This document shows positions 7,855 to 17,210 of a stretch of DNA of 64,000 nucleotides, in pieces; position 1 is the stretch's first letter; each line of letters begins with the position of its first letter. The notes beneath the pieces were generated by a model. It was not told the DNA's origin. It made no database searches and saw nothing but the letters and a program-made list of their open reading frames with translations. The stretch is from positions 310,001-374,000 of the forward strand of contig NZ_JAAMPJ010000001.1 in the NCBI RefSeq assembly GCF_011067745.1. Direction: 5' to 3'. The DNA is from Lentzea alba. GTDB taxonomy: Bacteria > Actinomycetota > Actinomycetes > Mycobacteriales > Pseudonocardiaceae. Both the position numbers and the translations under genes were made by a program.

Positions 7855-8466
7855 ATGGTCTCCTCGGTGTGGACGCGGGAACGCCCGCGCGCGGGTCTCA
7901 GCCAGGACCGGATCGTGGCCGCGGCCGTCGAACTGCTGGACGCGGACGGGCTGGAGGCGTTGTCGATGCGCACCCTCGCCGCGCGCCTGGACACCAAGGC
8001 CACCTCGCTCTACCGGCACGTCGCGAACAAGGACGAGCTGATCGAGCTCGTCGTCGACGAGGTGTACGGCGAGATGGAGGTGGTGGCGTCCGGGCCGTGG
8101 CGTTCCTCGGTGGCCGACGCGGCACGAAGCCTGCGCGCCATGGTGTTGCGGCACCCGTGGGTGGCGTCGGTGCTCGGCCAGGTCGGTCTGGCCGAGCTGG
8201 GTCCGAACCTGTCGGACCGTTCGGCCCGCCTGCTCGCGTTGTTCACCGACGGCGGTTTTCCCGGCGAGGAAGCCGATCTGGCGATGAAGACGGTGCTCGG
8301 GTACGTGGTCGGGATGACCGTGAGCGAGGCGGCGTACGTCCAGCTGCTGGCCCGCACCGGCCAGGACGAGGAAGAGCTCACCGCGCACGGTGTGACGTCG
8401 AAGGCGTTGCGGGACAAGACCTTCGAGTACGGACTGGAGCGAGTGCTCAAGGGTCTCGGTGACTGA
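7855..8466 (+). CDS. TetR family regulator with TetR_C-type ligand domain
   Basis: 203-residue protein. The HTH (RIVAAAVELLDADGLEALSM...LAARLDTKATSLYRHVANKDEL) is of the TetR/TetR_C_1 kind, and the C-terminal region with VVGMTVSEAAYVQLLARTGQDEEE resembles that domain. ATG at 7855 lies just past the inverted repeats. The last codons overlap the start of the NB-ARC regulator gene by 8 bp, so the two are translationally coupled. The predicted targets are its own promoter and the divergent hydrolase. Confidence 0.88.
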   Translation: MVSSVWTRERPRAGLSQDRIVAAAVELLDADGLEALSMRTLAARLDTKATSLYRHVANKDELIELVVDEVYGEMEVVASGPWRSSVADAARSLRAMVLRHPWVASVLGQVGLAELGPNLSDRSARLLALFTDGGFPGEEADLAMKTVLGYVVGMTVSEAAYVQLLARTGQDEEELTAHGVTSKALRDKTFEYGLERVLKGLGD

Positions 8467-10651
8467 TCGGCTGCGGGCACTGCGTGCCGCGCTGGCCGCG
8501 CGGCCGGGCGAGCCCGTGCCGTTCGACGTGCTGGCCGCCGAGATCTGGCCGGACGAACCGCCGTTGCACCCGCGCGCCGCGTTGCGCACGTTGGTCAGCC
8601 GGTTGCGCGCGACCGAGCAGGTGATCACCGAGTCGACCGGGTACCGGCTGGTGCCGCGGCCGCCCGCGCCGTGTCAGCTGCCCGCCGACCTGCCGGACTT
8701 CGTCGGCCGGAAGGAGGAGATCGCACTGCTGGAGCTGATCGACGCGCCGGTGCGGGCGATCACCGGGTTGCCCGGCGTCGGCAAGACGGTGCTGGCGGTG
8801 CGGGAGGCGCACCGGTTGCGCGAGCAGTTCCCGGACGGGCAGCTGTACGTGAACCTGCGCGGATACTCCACCGGGCCGCCGATGACGGTCCAGCAGGCGT
8901 TGGCGCGGTTCGTGAAGGCGCTGGGTGGCGGCCCGAACGACGACTACCACGAACTGCTGCGCAACCGGCGGGTGCTGGTGGTGCTCGACAACGCGACGGC
9001 CGACGTGATCGCGCCGCTGCTGCCCGCCACGCCCGGTTGTGCCGCGTTGATCACGAGCCGGTCGGATCTGCCGCAGTTCACCCAGGTCAGGCTGGGTGTG
9101 CTGGCCGAGCAGGAGGCGCACGAGCTGCTCAAGGGCATGCGGGTCGACGGGGACACCAGCGAGCTGATCGGGCTGTGCGCGCGGCTGCCGCTGGCGTTGC
9201 GGATCGCCGGGGCGAACCTCGCCGGGCGGCATCTGCCGGACTACGTCGAGGAGCTGCGGGAGCACCGGCTCGAAGCGTTGGAGATCGAGGACGACGACAC
9301 GGCCGTGCAGGCGACGTTCGACCTGTCCTACCGGAAGCTGTCGGGGCAGGCGCGGCGGACGTTCGACTTCCTCGGCGCGGTGCCCGGTCCGGACATTCCG
9401 CGCGGCCTCGCCGGAGCACCGATCGACGAGCTGGTCGCGGCGAACTTGGTGCAGCAGAACGGAGTCCGCTTCCAGCTGCACGACCTGCTGCGCCTGTACG
9501 CCCACCAACGGGCCACCGCGCAGGACCGGCGAACCGTCTTCGACTGGTACCTCAAGCGGGCGGACGGCGCCGACGCAGTGCTCAACGTGGGCTTCACCCG
9601 GCTGCTGCCGCCCACGGCCGACCCCGTCCCGTTCGCGGACCGCGAGGAGGCGATGACCTGGTTCGAGACGGAACGGCTCAACCTCGTCGCGCTCGCCCAG
9701 GACCAACCCGACGCCGGACTGGTCGCGGCCATGCGCGCGTACCTGCTGCAGTCGGGTTACTACGCCGACCTGCGCACGGTCGCCGAGGCGGCGCTCAGGG
9801 TCGAGGCCGGGCAACGGGCGGCGGCGATGCGGGTCTGTCTGTCCTACCTGGACTGGCGGTTCGGCGCGCACCGGGCGGCGATCTCGCACTGCGAGCGGGC
9901 GATCGCCGAGTTCGGCGCCGCCGGTCGCGAAGCCGAGCAGGCCACCGCGCTCAACATCCTCGCCGGGATCTACCACGACATCGGCGAACTCGACCTCGCC
10001 AGCGAACACCTCAACACGGCGTTGCGGCTCTACGGGCCGAACGGCATGCACGCGCAGCTCATCGGCGGTCTCGGCAACCTCGGCCTGGTCGAGCTGGAAC
10101 TGGGCCGGCTCGACTCGGCCGAGGCAGCACTGCGGCGATCGGTGGCACTCGCCCGGGAGAGCGACGACCTGCAGCACACGTCCAACGGTCTCAACAACCT
10201 CGGCGTCGTGCTGGCGGCACAACACAAGTACGCGGAAGCCGAGGAAGCGTTCACGGAAGCGCTGGACCTGTCGCAACGGAACGGACTTCGGCCCATCGAG
10301 ATGTCCACGCGGGTCGAGTACGCGGAACTGCTCATCGCGACCGATCGGCGCGAGGAAGCCCGCGCACAAGCGGAACGCGCACTCGAACTGGCCGGTGCGG
10401 ACGACCTGTTCATCGAGGTCGACGCTGGTCTCGTGCTCGCCGAGGTGAACCGTTCGGTCACCGAGTACGACGAGGTGCTGCGCCGCGCCGCCGAAGCCGG
10501 GTTCCGCATCATCGAGGTGCGCGCGCTCGCCGGCAAAGCGGCGCTGACCCAGGACAAGGCCTGGTACGCCAAGGCGATCGAACGGGCGGAGTCGGCCGGC
10601 CTCCGCTACCGCGCCGACCTGTTCCGGAAGCTCAGCTCAGGTACGTCGTGA
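8459..10651 (+). CDS. AfsR/SARP-like regulator: winged helix, NB-ARC ATPase, TPRs, no BTAD
   Basis: 730 residues. Residues about 1-60 look like a shortened OmpR-type winged helix (VLAAEIWPDEPP...LRTLVSRLRA), followed directly by the NB-ARC module: DFVGRKEEI, P-loop GLPGVGKT (about residues 102-109), Walker B RRVLVVLDNA, and LPLALRIAG. The C-terminal third holds several TPR units (ALNILAGIYHDIGELDLA, GLNNLGVVLAAQHKYAEAEE). AfsR-type regulators normally have a bacterial transcription-activation (BTAD) domain between the wHTH and NB-ARC; it is absent here. GTG start inside the tetR stop codon region. Its 3' end overlaps the convergent protease gene by 20 bp. Targets unknown. Confidence 0.85.
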   Translation: MTDRLRALRAALAARPGEPVPFDVLAAEIWPDEPPLHPRAALRTLVSRLRATEQVITESTGYRLVPRPPAPCQLPADLPDFVGRKEEIALLELIDAPVRAITGLPGVGKTVLAVREAHRLREQFPDGQLYVNLRGYSTGPPMTVQQALARFVKALGGGPNDDYHELLRNRRVLVVLDNATADVIAPLLPATPGCAALITSRSDLPQFTQVRLGVLAEQEAHELLKGMRVDGDTSELIGLCARLPLALRIAGANLAGRHLPDYVEELREHRLEALEIEDDDTAVQATFDLSYRKLSGQARRTFDFLGAVPGPDIPRGLAGAPIDELVAANLVQQNGVRFQLHDLLRLYAHQRATAQDRRTVFDWYLKRADGADAVLNVGFTRLLPPTADPVPFADREEAMTWFETERLNLVALAQDQPDAGLVAAMRAYLLQSGYYADLRTVAEAALRVEAGQRAAAMRVCLSYLDWRFGAHRAAISHCERAIAEFGAAGREAEQATALNILAGIYHDIGELDLASEHLNTALRLYGPNGMHAQLIGGLGNLGLVELELGRLDSAEAALRRSVALARESDDLQHTSNGLNNLGVVLAAQHKYAEAEEAFTEALDLSQRNGLRPIEMSTRVEYAELLIATDRREEARAQAERALELAGADDLFIEVDAGLVLAEVNRSVTEYDEVLRRAAEAGFRIIEVRALAGKAALTQDKAWYAKAIERAESAGLRYRADLFRKLSSGTS

Positions 10652-11354
10652 CCCGCGTGTAGACGCCGGGGGTGTTCGGACGAGCGCACCCGATGCCCCA
10701 CGACACGATCCCGGCGAGCCGGCCGTCGACCACGAACGGGCCGCCGGAGTCGTCGATGCACGAGTCGATCCCGCCCTCCGGATAGCCGGCGCAGAACATG
10801 GCCACGGCGTCGTAACGCGCGTAGACCCCGGCGCACTCCTCGTCCGCCACGATCGGGATGGATGCCTTGTGCAGCAACGGACTCTTGTTCGTGTCGCTCT
10901 CCGCCTGCCTCCCCCAGCCGTACACGACGCCGACGTTGCGCGCCGCGTACACGTCGGTCGTGGCGGCAACGGGCAGCACCCGGTACGGCATCCGCACGGC
11001 GAGCGTCAGCAACGCGATGTCCTTGCCGCGCGATGGAGTCGAGTACCCGTCCGCGAGCTGGTACTTCGCGACGACGGACGTGCTGCCGCCGTCGGTGCGA
11101 AGATCCAGTCGGCCGCCGACGACGGTGATCGAGGCAGGCGTGCGGCCGTAGACGCAGTGTGCGGCCGTGACGACGAGATTCGGCGTGATGAGCGCGCCAC
11201 CGCAGAACTGGTAGCCGGACGACGTGGTCAGCGCGACCGTCCAGGGCGCCTCGTCGGCGTCGTCCACCACGACACCGCCGACGATTCTGGGCTGCGCGTG
11301 CACCGGGACCACGGTGATCACGAGCAGAGCCAGAACCGCTGCCAGCAGACGCAT
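10632..11354 (-). CDS. Secreted trypsin-like protease with Asp in the oxyanion hole
   Basis: 240-residue S1 protease: signal peptide (MRLLAAVLALLVITVVPVHA) then QPRIVGG, so activation needs cleavage after Arg. His is in TAAHC, Asp in KDIALL, Ser in DDSGGP. The usual GDSGGP reads DDSGGP: the chymotrypsin Gly193 position, whose backbone NH forms the oxyanion hole, is Asp (GAC, 10752-10754). The S1-pocket Asp189 is present (DSCID). Activity or inhibitor sensitivity may be altered. It lies 21 bp downstream of a second protease gene, probably in one operon. Confidence 0.9.
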   Translation of the reverse strand: MRLLAAVLALLVITVVPVHAQPRIVGGVVVDDADEAPWTVALTTSSGYQFCGGALITPNLVVTAAHCVYGRTPASITVVGGRLDLRTDGGSTSVVAKYQLADGYSTPSRGKDIALLTLAVRMPYRVLPVAATTDVYAARNVGVVYGWGRQAESDTNKSPLLHKASIPIVADEECAGVYARYDAVAMFCAGYPEGGIDSCIDDSGGPFVVDGRLAGIVSWGIGCARPNTPGVYTRVTTYLS

Positions 11355-11375
11355 GGCCCCACTGAACCCAGGGGT

Positions 11376-12152
11376 CTAGGGGTCGACAACTCCAGGCGGC
11401 AAAGCATCCACGACCGGGTGAAGATCCTTCGCGTACCGGGAGAGCCGGACGTACACGCCCGGTTTGCCCCGGCGCGCGCAGCCCTCGCCCCACGACGTGA
11501 CGCCGACGAGCTTGCCCTGCGCGACGATCGGGCCGCCGGAGTCGCCCTGACAGGTGTCGATCTTGCCGCCCTCGTAGCCCGCGCAGAACATGTCGGTCTT
11601 CACGAACTGCGGGTACGTCTCGACGCAGAAGTCGTCCGGCAGCACCGGCACGGTGGCCTGCAGGAGGTAGCGGGACGTCTTGCCGTTCTCGCTGGTGCGG
11701 CCCCAGCCGAGCGCCCGCAGCTGCGTGCCGGGCTGGTAGAGCGCCCGGTCGGTCGGTTCCGCGATGGGCAGCGGGGTGTACGGCAGCGCGGTCTTGAGCG
11801 TCAGGACGGCGATGTCCTCGCCCTCGTCGGCGGCGACGTACTGCTTGTGGATCCAGACGTCCACCGGCATCACGGACACCCCGGAGTCGCGATCCTGCTT
11901 GTCCTCGCGGCCCGCGACAACGCGCAGGTCAGAGGGTGAACGGCCGAGGGCGCAGTGCGCCGCGGTGAGCACCTTCGTCGGTGCGACGACGGTGCCACCG
12001 CAGAACTGGGCGCCGCGGTCGTCGGTGAGGTAGACGGCCCACGGGTTGGCCTCGATGGACGCCCGCTCGCCGCCAACGACCTGCTCGTTGGCGGCGGCGG
12101 TGCCTGTTGCGGCAAGCAATGCGGAGAGAACCAGCACCAGGAGTCGTCTCAT
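11376..12152 (-). CDS. Secreted trypsin-like serine protease (S1)
   Basis: 258 residues with a signal peptide ending near GTAAANEQ, followed by VVGGERA as the mature N-terminus. Catalytic residues are in TAAHC, EDIAVL and GDSGGP; DTCQGDSGGP gives trypsin-like specificity. Unlike its tandem neighbour it keeps Gly193. A C-terminal extension (AKDLHPVVDALPPGVVDP) goes a little beyond the usual end of the fold. It is the first gene of a two-gene protease operon and begins 15 bp after the M48 peptidase stop. Confidence 0.93.
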   Translation of the reverse strand: MRRLLVLVLSALLAATGTAAANEQVVGGERASIEANPWAVYLTDDRGAQFCGGTVVAPTKVLTAAHCALGRSPSDLRVVAGREDKQDRDSGVSVMPVDVWIHKQYVAADEGEDIAVLTLKTALPYTPLPIAEPTDRALYQPGTQLRALGWGRTSENGKTSRYLLQATVPVLPDDFCVETYPQFVKTDMFCAGYEGGKIDTCQGDSGGPIVAQGKLVGVTSWGEGCARRGKPGVYVRLSRYAKDLHPVVDALPPGVVDP

Positions 12153-12167
12153 GACTCCAGATGGTAG

Positions 12168-13190
12168 CTACTCGGCTGAGCCGTTCGGACTAACTTTGCT
12201 CCAGACCCTGCCCGCAGCACCCATGACCGTCTCGCCGATGTCGTTGATCGTCTTGATCAGCGGGTCGGCGGAGTTGCTCATGGACTCCTTGTACGAACGA
12301 GCGGCGGACTTCACGTCGTCGGTGAGGTTGCTCGTCGGCCGGTCGTCCTCGCGGCGCGGGTACGTGCCGGTCAGGATCTCGCGGTACTCCTCGCTCGCCG
12401 ACCAGCGCTGCAGCTCGGCGGCCCGCACCACGACCAGCGGGTGCGAACGGGTCTCGGTGTGCAGGAGCTTGAGGATGCTGTCGCGGATGTCCTCGACCTC
12501 CTCGTACTCCTGGGCCTGGGCGAGGAACGACGCGATGTCGACCTGGCCACCGAGGTCGCCCGCGAGCGCGAGGTGCGTCCGCAGCGCGGCCTGCGGGTCC
12601 TGGCAGGCCAGCAGGCCCGCCCGGTCGCAGGACAGCTCGGTCTTGCGCTGCCACTCGCGCAGCGCCGCGATGACGGCCCGCATGGCGATCGCGCCCGCGG
12701 GCACCCACGCGAACGACGTCGTCAGGTCGATGAGCCGGCGCAGCAGCGTGTTGTAGAGCGCGTGGCCCGACATCACGTGGCCCGTCTCGTGACCGATGAG
12801 GAAGCGCAGCGACTCGTTGTCGAGCAGGTCGACCGAGCCGGTGCTGATCACGATGAACGGCTTGTCGATGCCGTAGGTGTAGGCGTAGGCCTGCGAGTTG
12901 CGCTCGACGAAGAGCTCGGGCACCTCGTCGAGGTCGAACGTCGCCGCCACCTCGTTGCGGATCCGGTCGAGCTGCGGGTACTGCTTCGGGCCCACCCGCA
13001 CGGAGGAAGCCACCTGCAGCAGGCGCTCACCCCGCTCGGTGAAGGCTCCGGCGACCGCCTTGAGGATCGGTGCCACGGCGGGCACCGCCCTCAGCACCGC
13101 GAGGGCACCTCGGTCGGCAGGATGCTCATAGGCGCGCGGGCTGATGCCCATGAAGCGCACCCTCGATGACTGCTCAATATCCCCCGTCAC
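12168..13190 (-). CDS. M48 family zinc metallopeptidase
   Basis: About 340 residues. The zinc motif HETGH (GHETGHVMSGHALYNT) and the downstream ELSCDRAG (third ligand Glu) are both present. A hydrophobic stretch (LTTSFAWVPAGAIAMRAVIAA) follows the HExxH helix. M48 proteases of the HtpX/Ste24 type act at or in the membrane on misfolded or lipidated substrates. The frame is open further upstream, but GTG at 13190 gives the expected N-terminus (TGDIEQSSRVRFMGISPRAYEHP); ATG at 13151 is the main alternative. It is divergent from the alpha/beta hydrolase. Confidence 0.85.
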   Translation of the reverse strand: MTGDIEQSSRVRFMGISPRAYEHPADRGALAVLRAVPAVAPILKAVAGAFTERGERLLQVASSVRVGPKQYPQLDRIRNEVAATFDLDEVPELFVERNSQAYAYTYGIDKPFIVISTGSVDLLDNESLRFLIGHETGHVMSGHALYNTLLRRLIDLTTSFAWVPAGAIAMRAVIAALREWQRKTELSCDRAGLLACQDPQAALRTHLALAGDLGGQVDIASFLAQAQEYEEVEDIRDSILKLLHTETRSHPLVVVRAAELQRWSASEEYREILTGTYPRREDDRPTSNLTDDVKSAARSYKESMSNSADPLIKTINDIGETVMGAAGRVWSKVSPNGSAE

Positions 13191-13260
13191 ACCACCCAGG
13201 TTAGACACGATCCGGACAAGGCTGCACGGAATCGACGCCGGATGGTTGCAAACTTGCGCG

Positions 13261-14157
13261 GTGAGCAGCGACGAAGACACCACCGTTCTGCCGTTGCGCG
13301 GCGGGGCCGCAGCGACCCTGGTCCGCCGGCGCGCGGCGGCCAACGACCGGGGCGCGATCCTCTACGTGCACGGTTTCGCGGACTACTTCTTCCAGGAGCA
13401 CGTGGCCGAGCACTACACGGCCCAGGGCTACGACTTCTACGCGGTCGACCTGCGCGGCTACGGCCGGTCACTGCGCGACGGCGAAGTGCCGAACTACACG
13501 ACCGACATCGCGGTGTACTTCGAGGAGATCGACGCCGCGATCGCCGTCATTCGTGAAGAGCATTCGCGTGTGGTGCTCATGGGGCACTCGACCGGCGGGC
13601 TCACCACGTCGTTGTGGGCGCACGAACGCCGCTCCAGCGAGTTGATCAGCGCGTTGGTGCTCAACAGCCCGTGGCTGGACGTCGTCGAGCCGCCGCTCGT
13701 GCGGCAGATAGTTCGCCTGATCGGGCAGTTCGCCCCGAAGGTGAAGATCCGCGCGAACCTCGGCGACGCCTACGGGTCGGCGATCCACAGCTCGCGCAAC
13801 GGCGAGTGGGACTTCGACCTGAAGTGGAAGCCGCTCGCGGGGTTCCCGGTGCTGGCCGGATGGATCCGGGCGATCCTGATCGCGCAGGAGAAGGTCCACA
13901 ACGGTCTCGACGTGCAGGTGCCGGTGCTGGTGCTGCACTCCGACAAGAGCATGTTGAACGCCAGCGAGTGGAGCGAGGACGTCTCCAAGGCCGACGCGGT
14001 GCTGGACGTCGAGGGCATGAGGAAGTGGGGCCCGAAGCTCGGGACCTCGGTCAAGGTCGTGGAGATCAAGGCGGGCATGCACGACCTGTTCCTGTCGCCT
14101 GAGCCAGTGCGTGCGGCGGCCCTCGCCGAGGTCGACGAGTTCTTGAAAACAGCTTGA
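13261..14157 (+). CDS. Alpha/beta hydrolase, monoacylglycerol-lipase/lysophospholipase type
   Basis: 298 residues (Hydrolase_4 family). Oxyanion strand YVHGFADYFFQEH, RGYGRS, nucleophile elbow GHSTGG, and a late His in AGMHDLFLSPE complete the catalytic set. No signal peptide, so cytosolic. GTG at 13261 is chosen because it clears the divergent M48 gene; longer in-frame versions would overlap it. The natural ester substrate is unknown. Confidence 0.85.
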   Translation: MSSDEDTTVLPLRGGAAATLVRRRAAANDRGAILYVHGFADYFFQEHVAEHYTAQGYDFYAVDLRGYGRSLRDGEVPNYTTDIAVYFEEIDAAIAVIREEHSRVVLMGHSTGGLTTSLWAHERRSSELISALVLNSPWLDVVEPPLVRQIVRLIGQFAPKVKIRANLGDAYGSAIHSSRNGEWDFDLKWKPLAGFPVLAGWIRAILIAQEKVHNGLDVQVPVLVLHSDKSMLNASEWSEDVSKADAVLDVEGMRKWGPKLGTSVKVVEIKAGMHDLFLSPEPVRAAALAEVDEFLKTA

Positions 14158-14191
14158 CCTCGTTGTAGGTCGAGGTTCGAGACTGGTCGTC

Positions 14192-16066
14192 ATGAACATC
14201 GACTTCAACGCCTGGTACGCGCTCGAAAGCGCGATGCAGGACGAGAAAAGCCGCCGGGTGAGCCGGGCGACGTTGAAGCGTGTCGCCCGGTTCGCCCGCC
14301 CGCAGCGGCGAGCCGTCTACGCGTTGCTGGCCACTTCTGCCGTCGCCGCGGTGCTCGCGGTGGCCTCTCCCGTGCTGGCCGGCCGGGTCGTCGACACGAT
14401 CATCGGCGGCCGTGACTTCGGACTGGTCGTGTGGCTCGCACTGGCGATCGCCGGCGTGGCGGTGCTGGAGGCCGGGTTCTCGCTGGCCGAGCGGTGGCAG
14501 TCCTCGCGCGTCGGCGAGGACCTGATCCTGCGGCTGCGCCAGGCCGTCTTCGACCACGTGCAACGGATGCCGATCGCGTTCTTCACGCGTACTCGCACCG
14601 GTGCGCTGGTGTCGCGGCTGAACAACGACGTGATCGCGGCCCAGCGAGCGTTCTCCGAGACGATCTCCGGTGTCGTCACGAACGTGATCGCGCTGGTTCT
14701 CACCCTGGTCGTGATGCTGACGCTGTCGTGGCAGGTCACGGTGCTCGCAATGGTGTTGCTGCCGATCTTCCTGATCCCGGCGCGGCGGATGGGCAAGCGT
14801 TTGGCGTCCATGCACCGCGAGGCCGCGAACCTCGACTCGGCGATGACGACCCAGATGACCGAGCGGTTCTCCGCGCCGGGTGCGACGTTGATCAAGCTGT
14901 TCGGCCGGCCAGCACTGGAGAGCCTGGAGTTCGGGGCGCGGGCACGACGGGTGCGCGACATCGGCGTGCGGACGGCGGTGGCGCAGTGGCTGTTCCTGGT
15001 CGCTTTGACCTTGGTGTCCTCACTGGCGTTGGCGCTAGTCTACGGGCTGGGCGGGTACTTCGCGTTCGCCGGGCAGATGGCGCCGGGCACGATCGTGACG
15101 CTGGCACTGCTGCTGACTCGCTTGTACGCGCCGTTGACGGCGTTGGCCGGCGCACGCGTGGACGTGATGACCGCGCTCGTGTCGTTCGAGCGGGTCTTCG
15201 AGGTGCTGGACCTGCCGCCGTTGATCAAGGAGAAGCCTGAGCCGGTCGCTGTTCCCGAAGGGCCGGTCGCCGTCGAGTTCTCCGACGTGCGCTTCGCCTA
15301 CCCGTCTGCCGACAAGGTGTCGCTGGCGTCGCTGGAGGAGGTCGCTTCTCTCGACACCCGCGGTGGCGAGGAGATTCTCGGTGGGATTTCCTTCACCGCA
15401 GAGCCTGGTTCGCTGATCGCTCTGGTCGGCGCTTCGGGCGCGGGCAAGTCGACGATCGCCTCGCTGGTGCCTCGGTTGTACGACACGGATTCCGGCGCGG
15501 TCCGACTGTCCGGTGTGGACGTTCGCGACCTGTCGTTCGACTCGATCCGCGAGACCGTGGGCATGGTGACGCAGGACGGGCACCTGTTCCACGAGTCGAT
15601 CGGGGCCAATCTGCGGCTGGCGGCGCCGTCCGCGACCGACGAGGAGATCTGGGACGCGCTGACACGGGCACGGCTGGCGGACCTGGTGGCGTCATTGCCG
15701 GATCAGTTGGACACCGTGGTGGGTGAACGCGGCTACCGTCTGTCCGGTGGCGAACGGCAACGGCTGACGATCGCCCGGTTGCTGCTGGCCAAGCCGCGCG
15801 TGGTGATCCTGGACGAGGCGACCGCACACCTGGACTCGCGTTCGGAAGCGGCCGTGCAGGAGGCGTTGGTCGAGGCTCTCGCGGGCCGGACCTCGCTGGT
15901 GATCGCGCACCGGCTGTCGACGATCCGCGCGGCGGACCAGATCCTCGTCGTGGACCGCGGCCAGATCGTCGAGCGTGGTACGCATGAGTCGTTGCTGGCG
16001 CTGGAAGGCCACTACGCCAAGTTGTACCGCACGCAGTTCAGCGAAGAGCCGATCGGAGCACCGTGA
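14192..16066 (+). CDS. ABC exporter, fused permease and ATPase (MsbA/LmrA type)
   Basis: 624-residue half-transporter that should act as a dimer in the membrane. The permease half (about residues 35-320) has about six hydrophobic helices, with [14 protein letters not shown] in the first cytosolic loop; the ATPase half has Walker [10 protein letters not shown], signature LSGGERQR, Walker B VVILDEAT and H-loop IAHRLST. It overlaps the acetyltransferase gene by 4 bp (GTGA), which in turn overlaps the kinase gene, so all three form one transcript. Together with an acetyltransferase of the antibiotic-inactivating family, drug or self-resistance export is a reasonable guess but not shown. Confidence 0.9.
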   Translation: MNIDFNAWYALESAMQDEKSRRVSRATLKRVARFARPQRRAVYALLATSAVAAVLAVASPVLAGRVVDTIIGGRDFGLVVWLALAIAGVAVLEAGFSLAERWQSSRVGEDLILRLRQAVFDHVQRMPIAFFTRTRTGALVSRLNNDVIAAQRAFSETISGVVTNVIALVLTLVVMLTLSWQVTVLAMVLLPIFLIPARRMGKRLASMHREAANLDSAMTTQMTERFSAPGATLIKLFGRPALESLEFGARARRVRDIGVRTAVAQWLFLVALTLVSSLALALVYGLGGYFAFAGQMAPGTIVTLALLLTRLYAPLTALAGARVDVMTALVSFERVFEVLDLPPLIKEKPEPVAVPEGPVAVEFSDVRFAYPSADKVSLASLEEVASLDTRGGEEILGGISFTAEPGSLIALVGASGAGKSTIASLVPRLYDTDSGAVRLSGVDVRDLSFDSIRETVGMVTQDGHLFHESIGANLRLAAPSATDEEIWDALTRARLADLVASLPDQLDTVVGERGYRLSGGERQRLTIARLLLAKPRVVILDEATAHLDSRSEAAVQEALVEALAGRTSLVIAHRLSTIRAADQILVVDRGQIVERGTHESLLALEGHYAKLYRTQFSEEPIGAP

Positions 16067-16698
16067 CCATTCCCTCGCCCGACAACCTCTACCCGTTGCC
16101 GGACATCGCGCGCACGGTGCTGCTCAAGCCGTTGGTGAAGAACCCGCAGATCGAGGTCGGCGAGTACACCTACTACGACGACCCGTTCCACGCCGAGGAG
16201 TTCGAGCGCCGCAACGTGCTCTACAACTTCGGCGCCGAAAAGCTGGTCATCGGCCGTTATTGCGCGTTGGCAGAGGGCGTGCGGTTCATCATGTCCGGCG
16301 CCAACCACCGCACCGACGGCGTGTCGACGTTCCCGTTCACGATCTTCGGCGGGGTGTGGGGCGAGAAGACGCTGGACATCGCGCTCGGGGCGGAGAGCCG
16401 CGGGGACACGGTGGTGGGCAACGACGTGTGGATCGGCTATCAGGCGTTGATCATGCCGGGCGTGCACATCGGCAACGGCGCGATCATCGCCTCCGGCTCG
16501 GTGGTGGTGTCGGACGTACCGGCGTACGGCGTGGTCGGCGGGAATCCCGCCAAGCTGCTGAAGAAGCGGTACAGCGACGAGGAAATCGAGCTGCTGGAAC
16601 GGATCGCGTGGTGGGACTGGCCGGTGGAGAAGGTGACCGAACACGTCCGCGTGATCATGCAGGGCACGCCCGCGGAACTGGCGGCGGCCGCGGAATGA
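16063..16698 (+). CDS. CatB/Vat-type xenobiotic O-acetyltransferase (left-handed beta helix)
   Basis: 211 residues, hexapeptide-repeat acetyltransferase closely resembling streptogramin A (Vat) and CatB chloramphenicol acetyltransferases. [19 protein letters not shown] with the catalytic His (residue 82), [19 protein letters not shown] and [11 protein letters not shown] all match. These enzymes transfer acetyl from acetyl-CoA to a hydroxyl of the drug. GTG start overlaps the ABC exporter stop, and the stop overlaps the next gene (ATGA). Whether it confers resistance or acts on an endogenous product cannot be told from sequence. Confidence 0.9.
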   Translation: MTIPSPDNLYPLPDIARTVLLKPLVKNPQIEVGEYTYYDDPFHAEEFERRNVLYNFGAEKLVIGRYCALAEGVRFIMSGANHRTDGVSTFPFTIFGGVWGEKTLDIALGAESRGDTVVGNDVWIGYQALIMPGVHIGNGAIIASGSVVVSDVPAYGVVGGNPAKLLKKRYSDEEIELLERIAWWDWPVEKVTEHVRVIMQGTPAELAAAAE

Positions 16699-17210
16699 GG
16701 GCGCTGCTCATCACCGGCCCGGTCGGGGTGGGCAAGACGACGGTGGCCGAGGCCGTGGGCGACGCGCTCGCCGCGGCTTCGGTCCCGCACGCGGTGATCG
16801 ACCTCGACCGGTTGCGGCAGCGCTGGCCGAGCCCCGCGGACGATCCGTTCGACCTCGAACTGGAGCTGCGCAACCTGAGCGCCGTGGCCCGCAACTACGC
16901 CGAGGCCGGCGCGCATCGGCTGGTGCTGGCGGGCGTGCTGGAACGCCGCGCGGATCGTTCGCGGTACGCCGCGGCGGCCGGGGCGAAGCTCACCGTGTGC
17001 AGATTGAAGGCAGACCTGTCGGTGATCCGGAAACGGCTCGTCGCGCGGCACCACGACTCGGCCCTGCAGTGGCATCTGAACCGCGCGGAGGAACTCGAAA
17101 AGATCTTCGCGGAGGCCTGGGTCGAGGACTTCGTGGGCGACGCCGACCAGCCCGTGGCCGAGGTGGCGCAGGACGTCGTCACGGGTTGGCTGGCGGCGGA
17201 ACGCGTCTAG
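16695..17210 (+). CDS. Small P-loop kinase-like NTPase
   Basis: 171 residues opening with Walker [10 protein letters not shown] and a kinase-like [12 protein letters not shown] where nucleoside/shikimate-type kinases bind substrate. The middle shows a LID-like arginine-rich piece ([19 protein letters not shown]). Comparable to adenylylsulfate/gluconate kinase-like proteins of unknown substrate. ATG overlaps the acetyltransferase stop. Last gene of the operon; its TAG shares CTAG with the stop of the convergent XRE gene. Confidence 0.75.
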   Translation: MRALLITGPVGVGKTTVAEAVGDALAAASVPHAVIDLDRLRQRWPSPADDPFDLELELRNLSAVARNYAEAGAHRLVLAGVLERRADRSRYAAAAGAKLTVCRLKADLSVIRKRLVARHHDSALQWHLNRAEELEKIFAEAWVEDFVGDADQPVAEVAQDVVTGWLAAERV

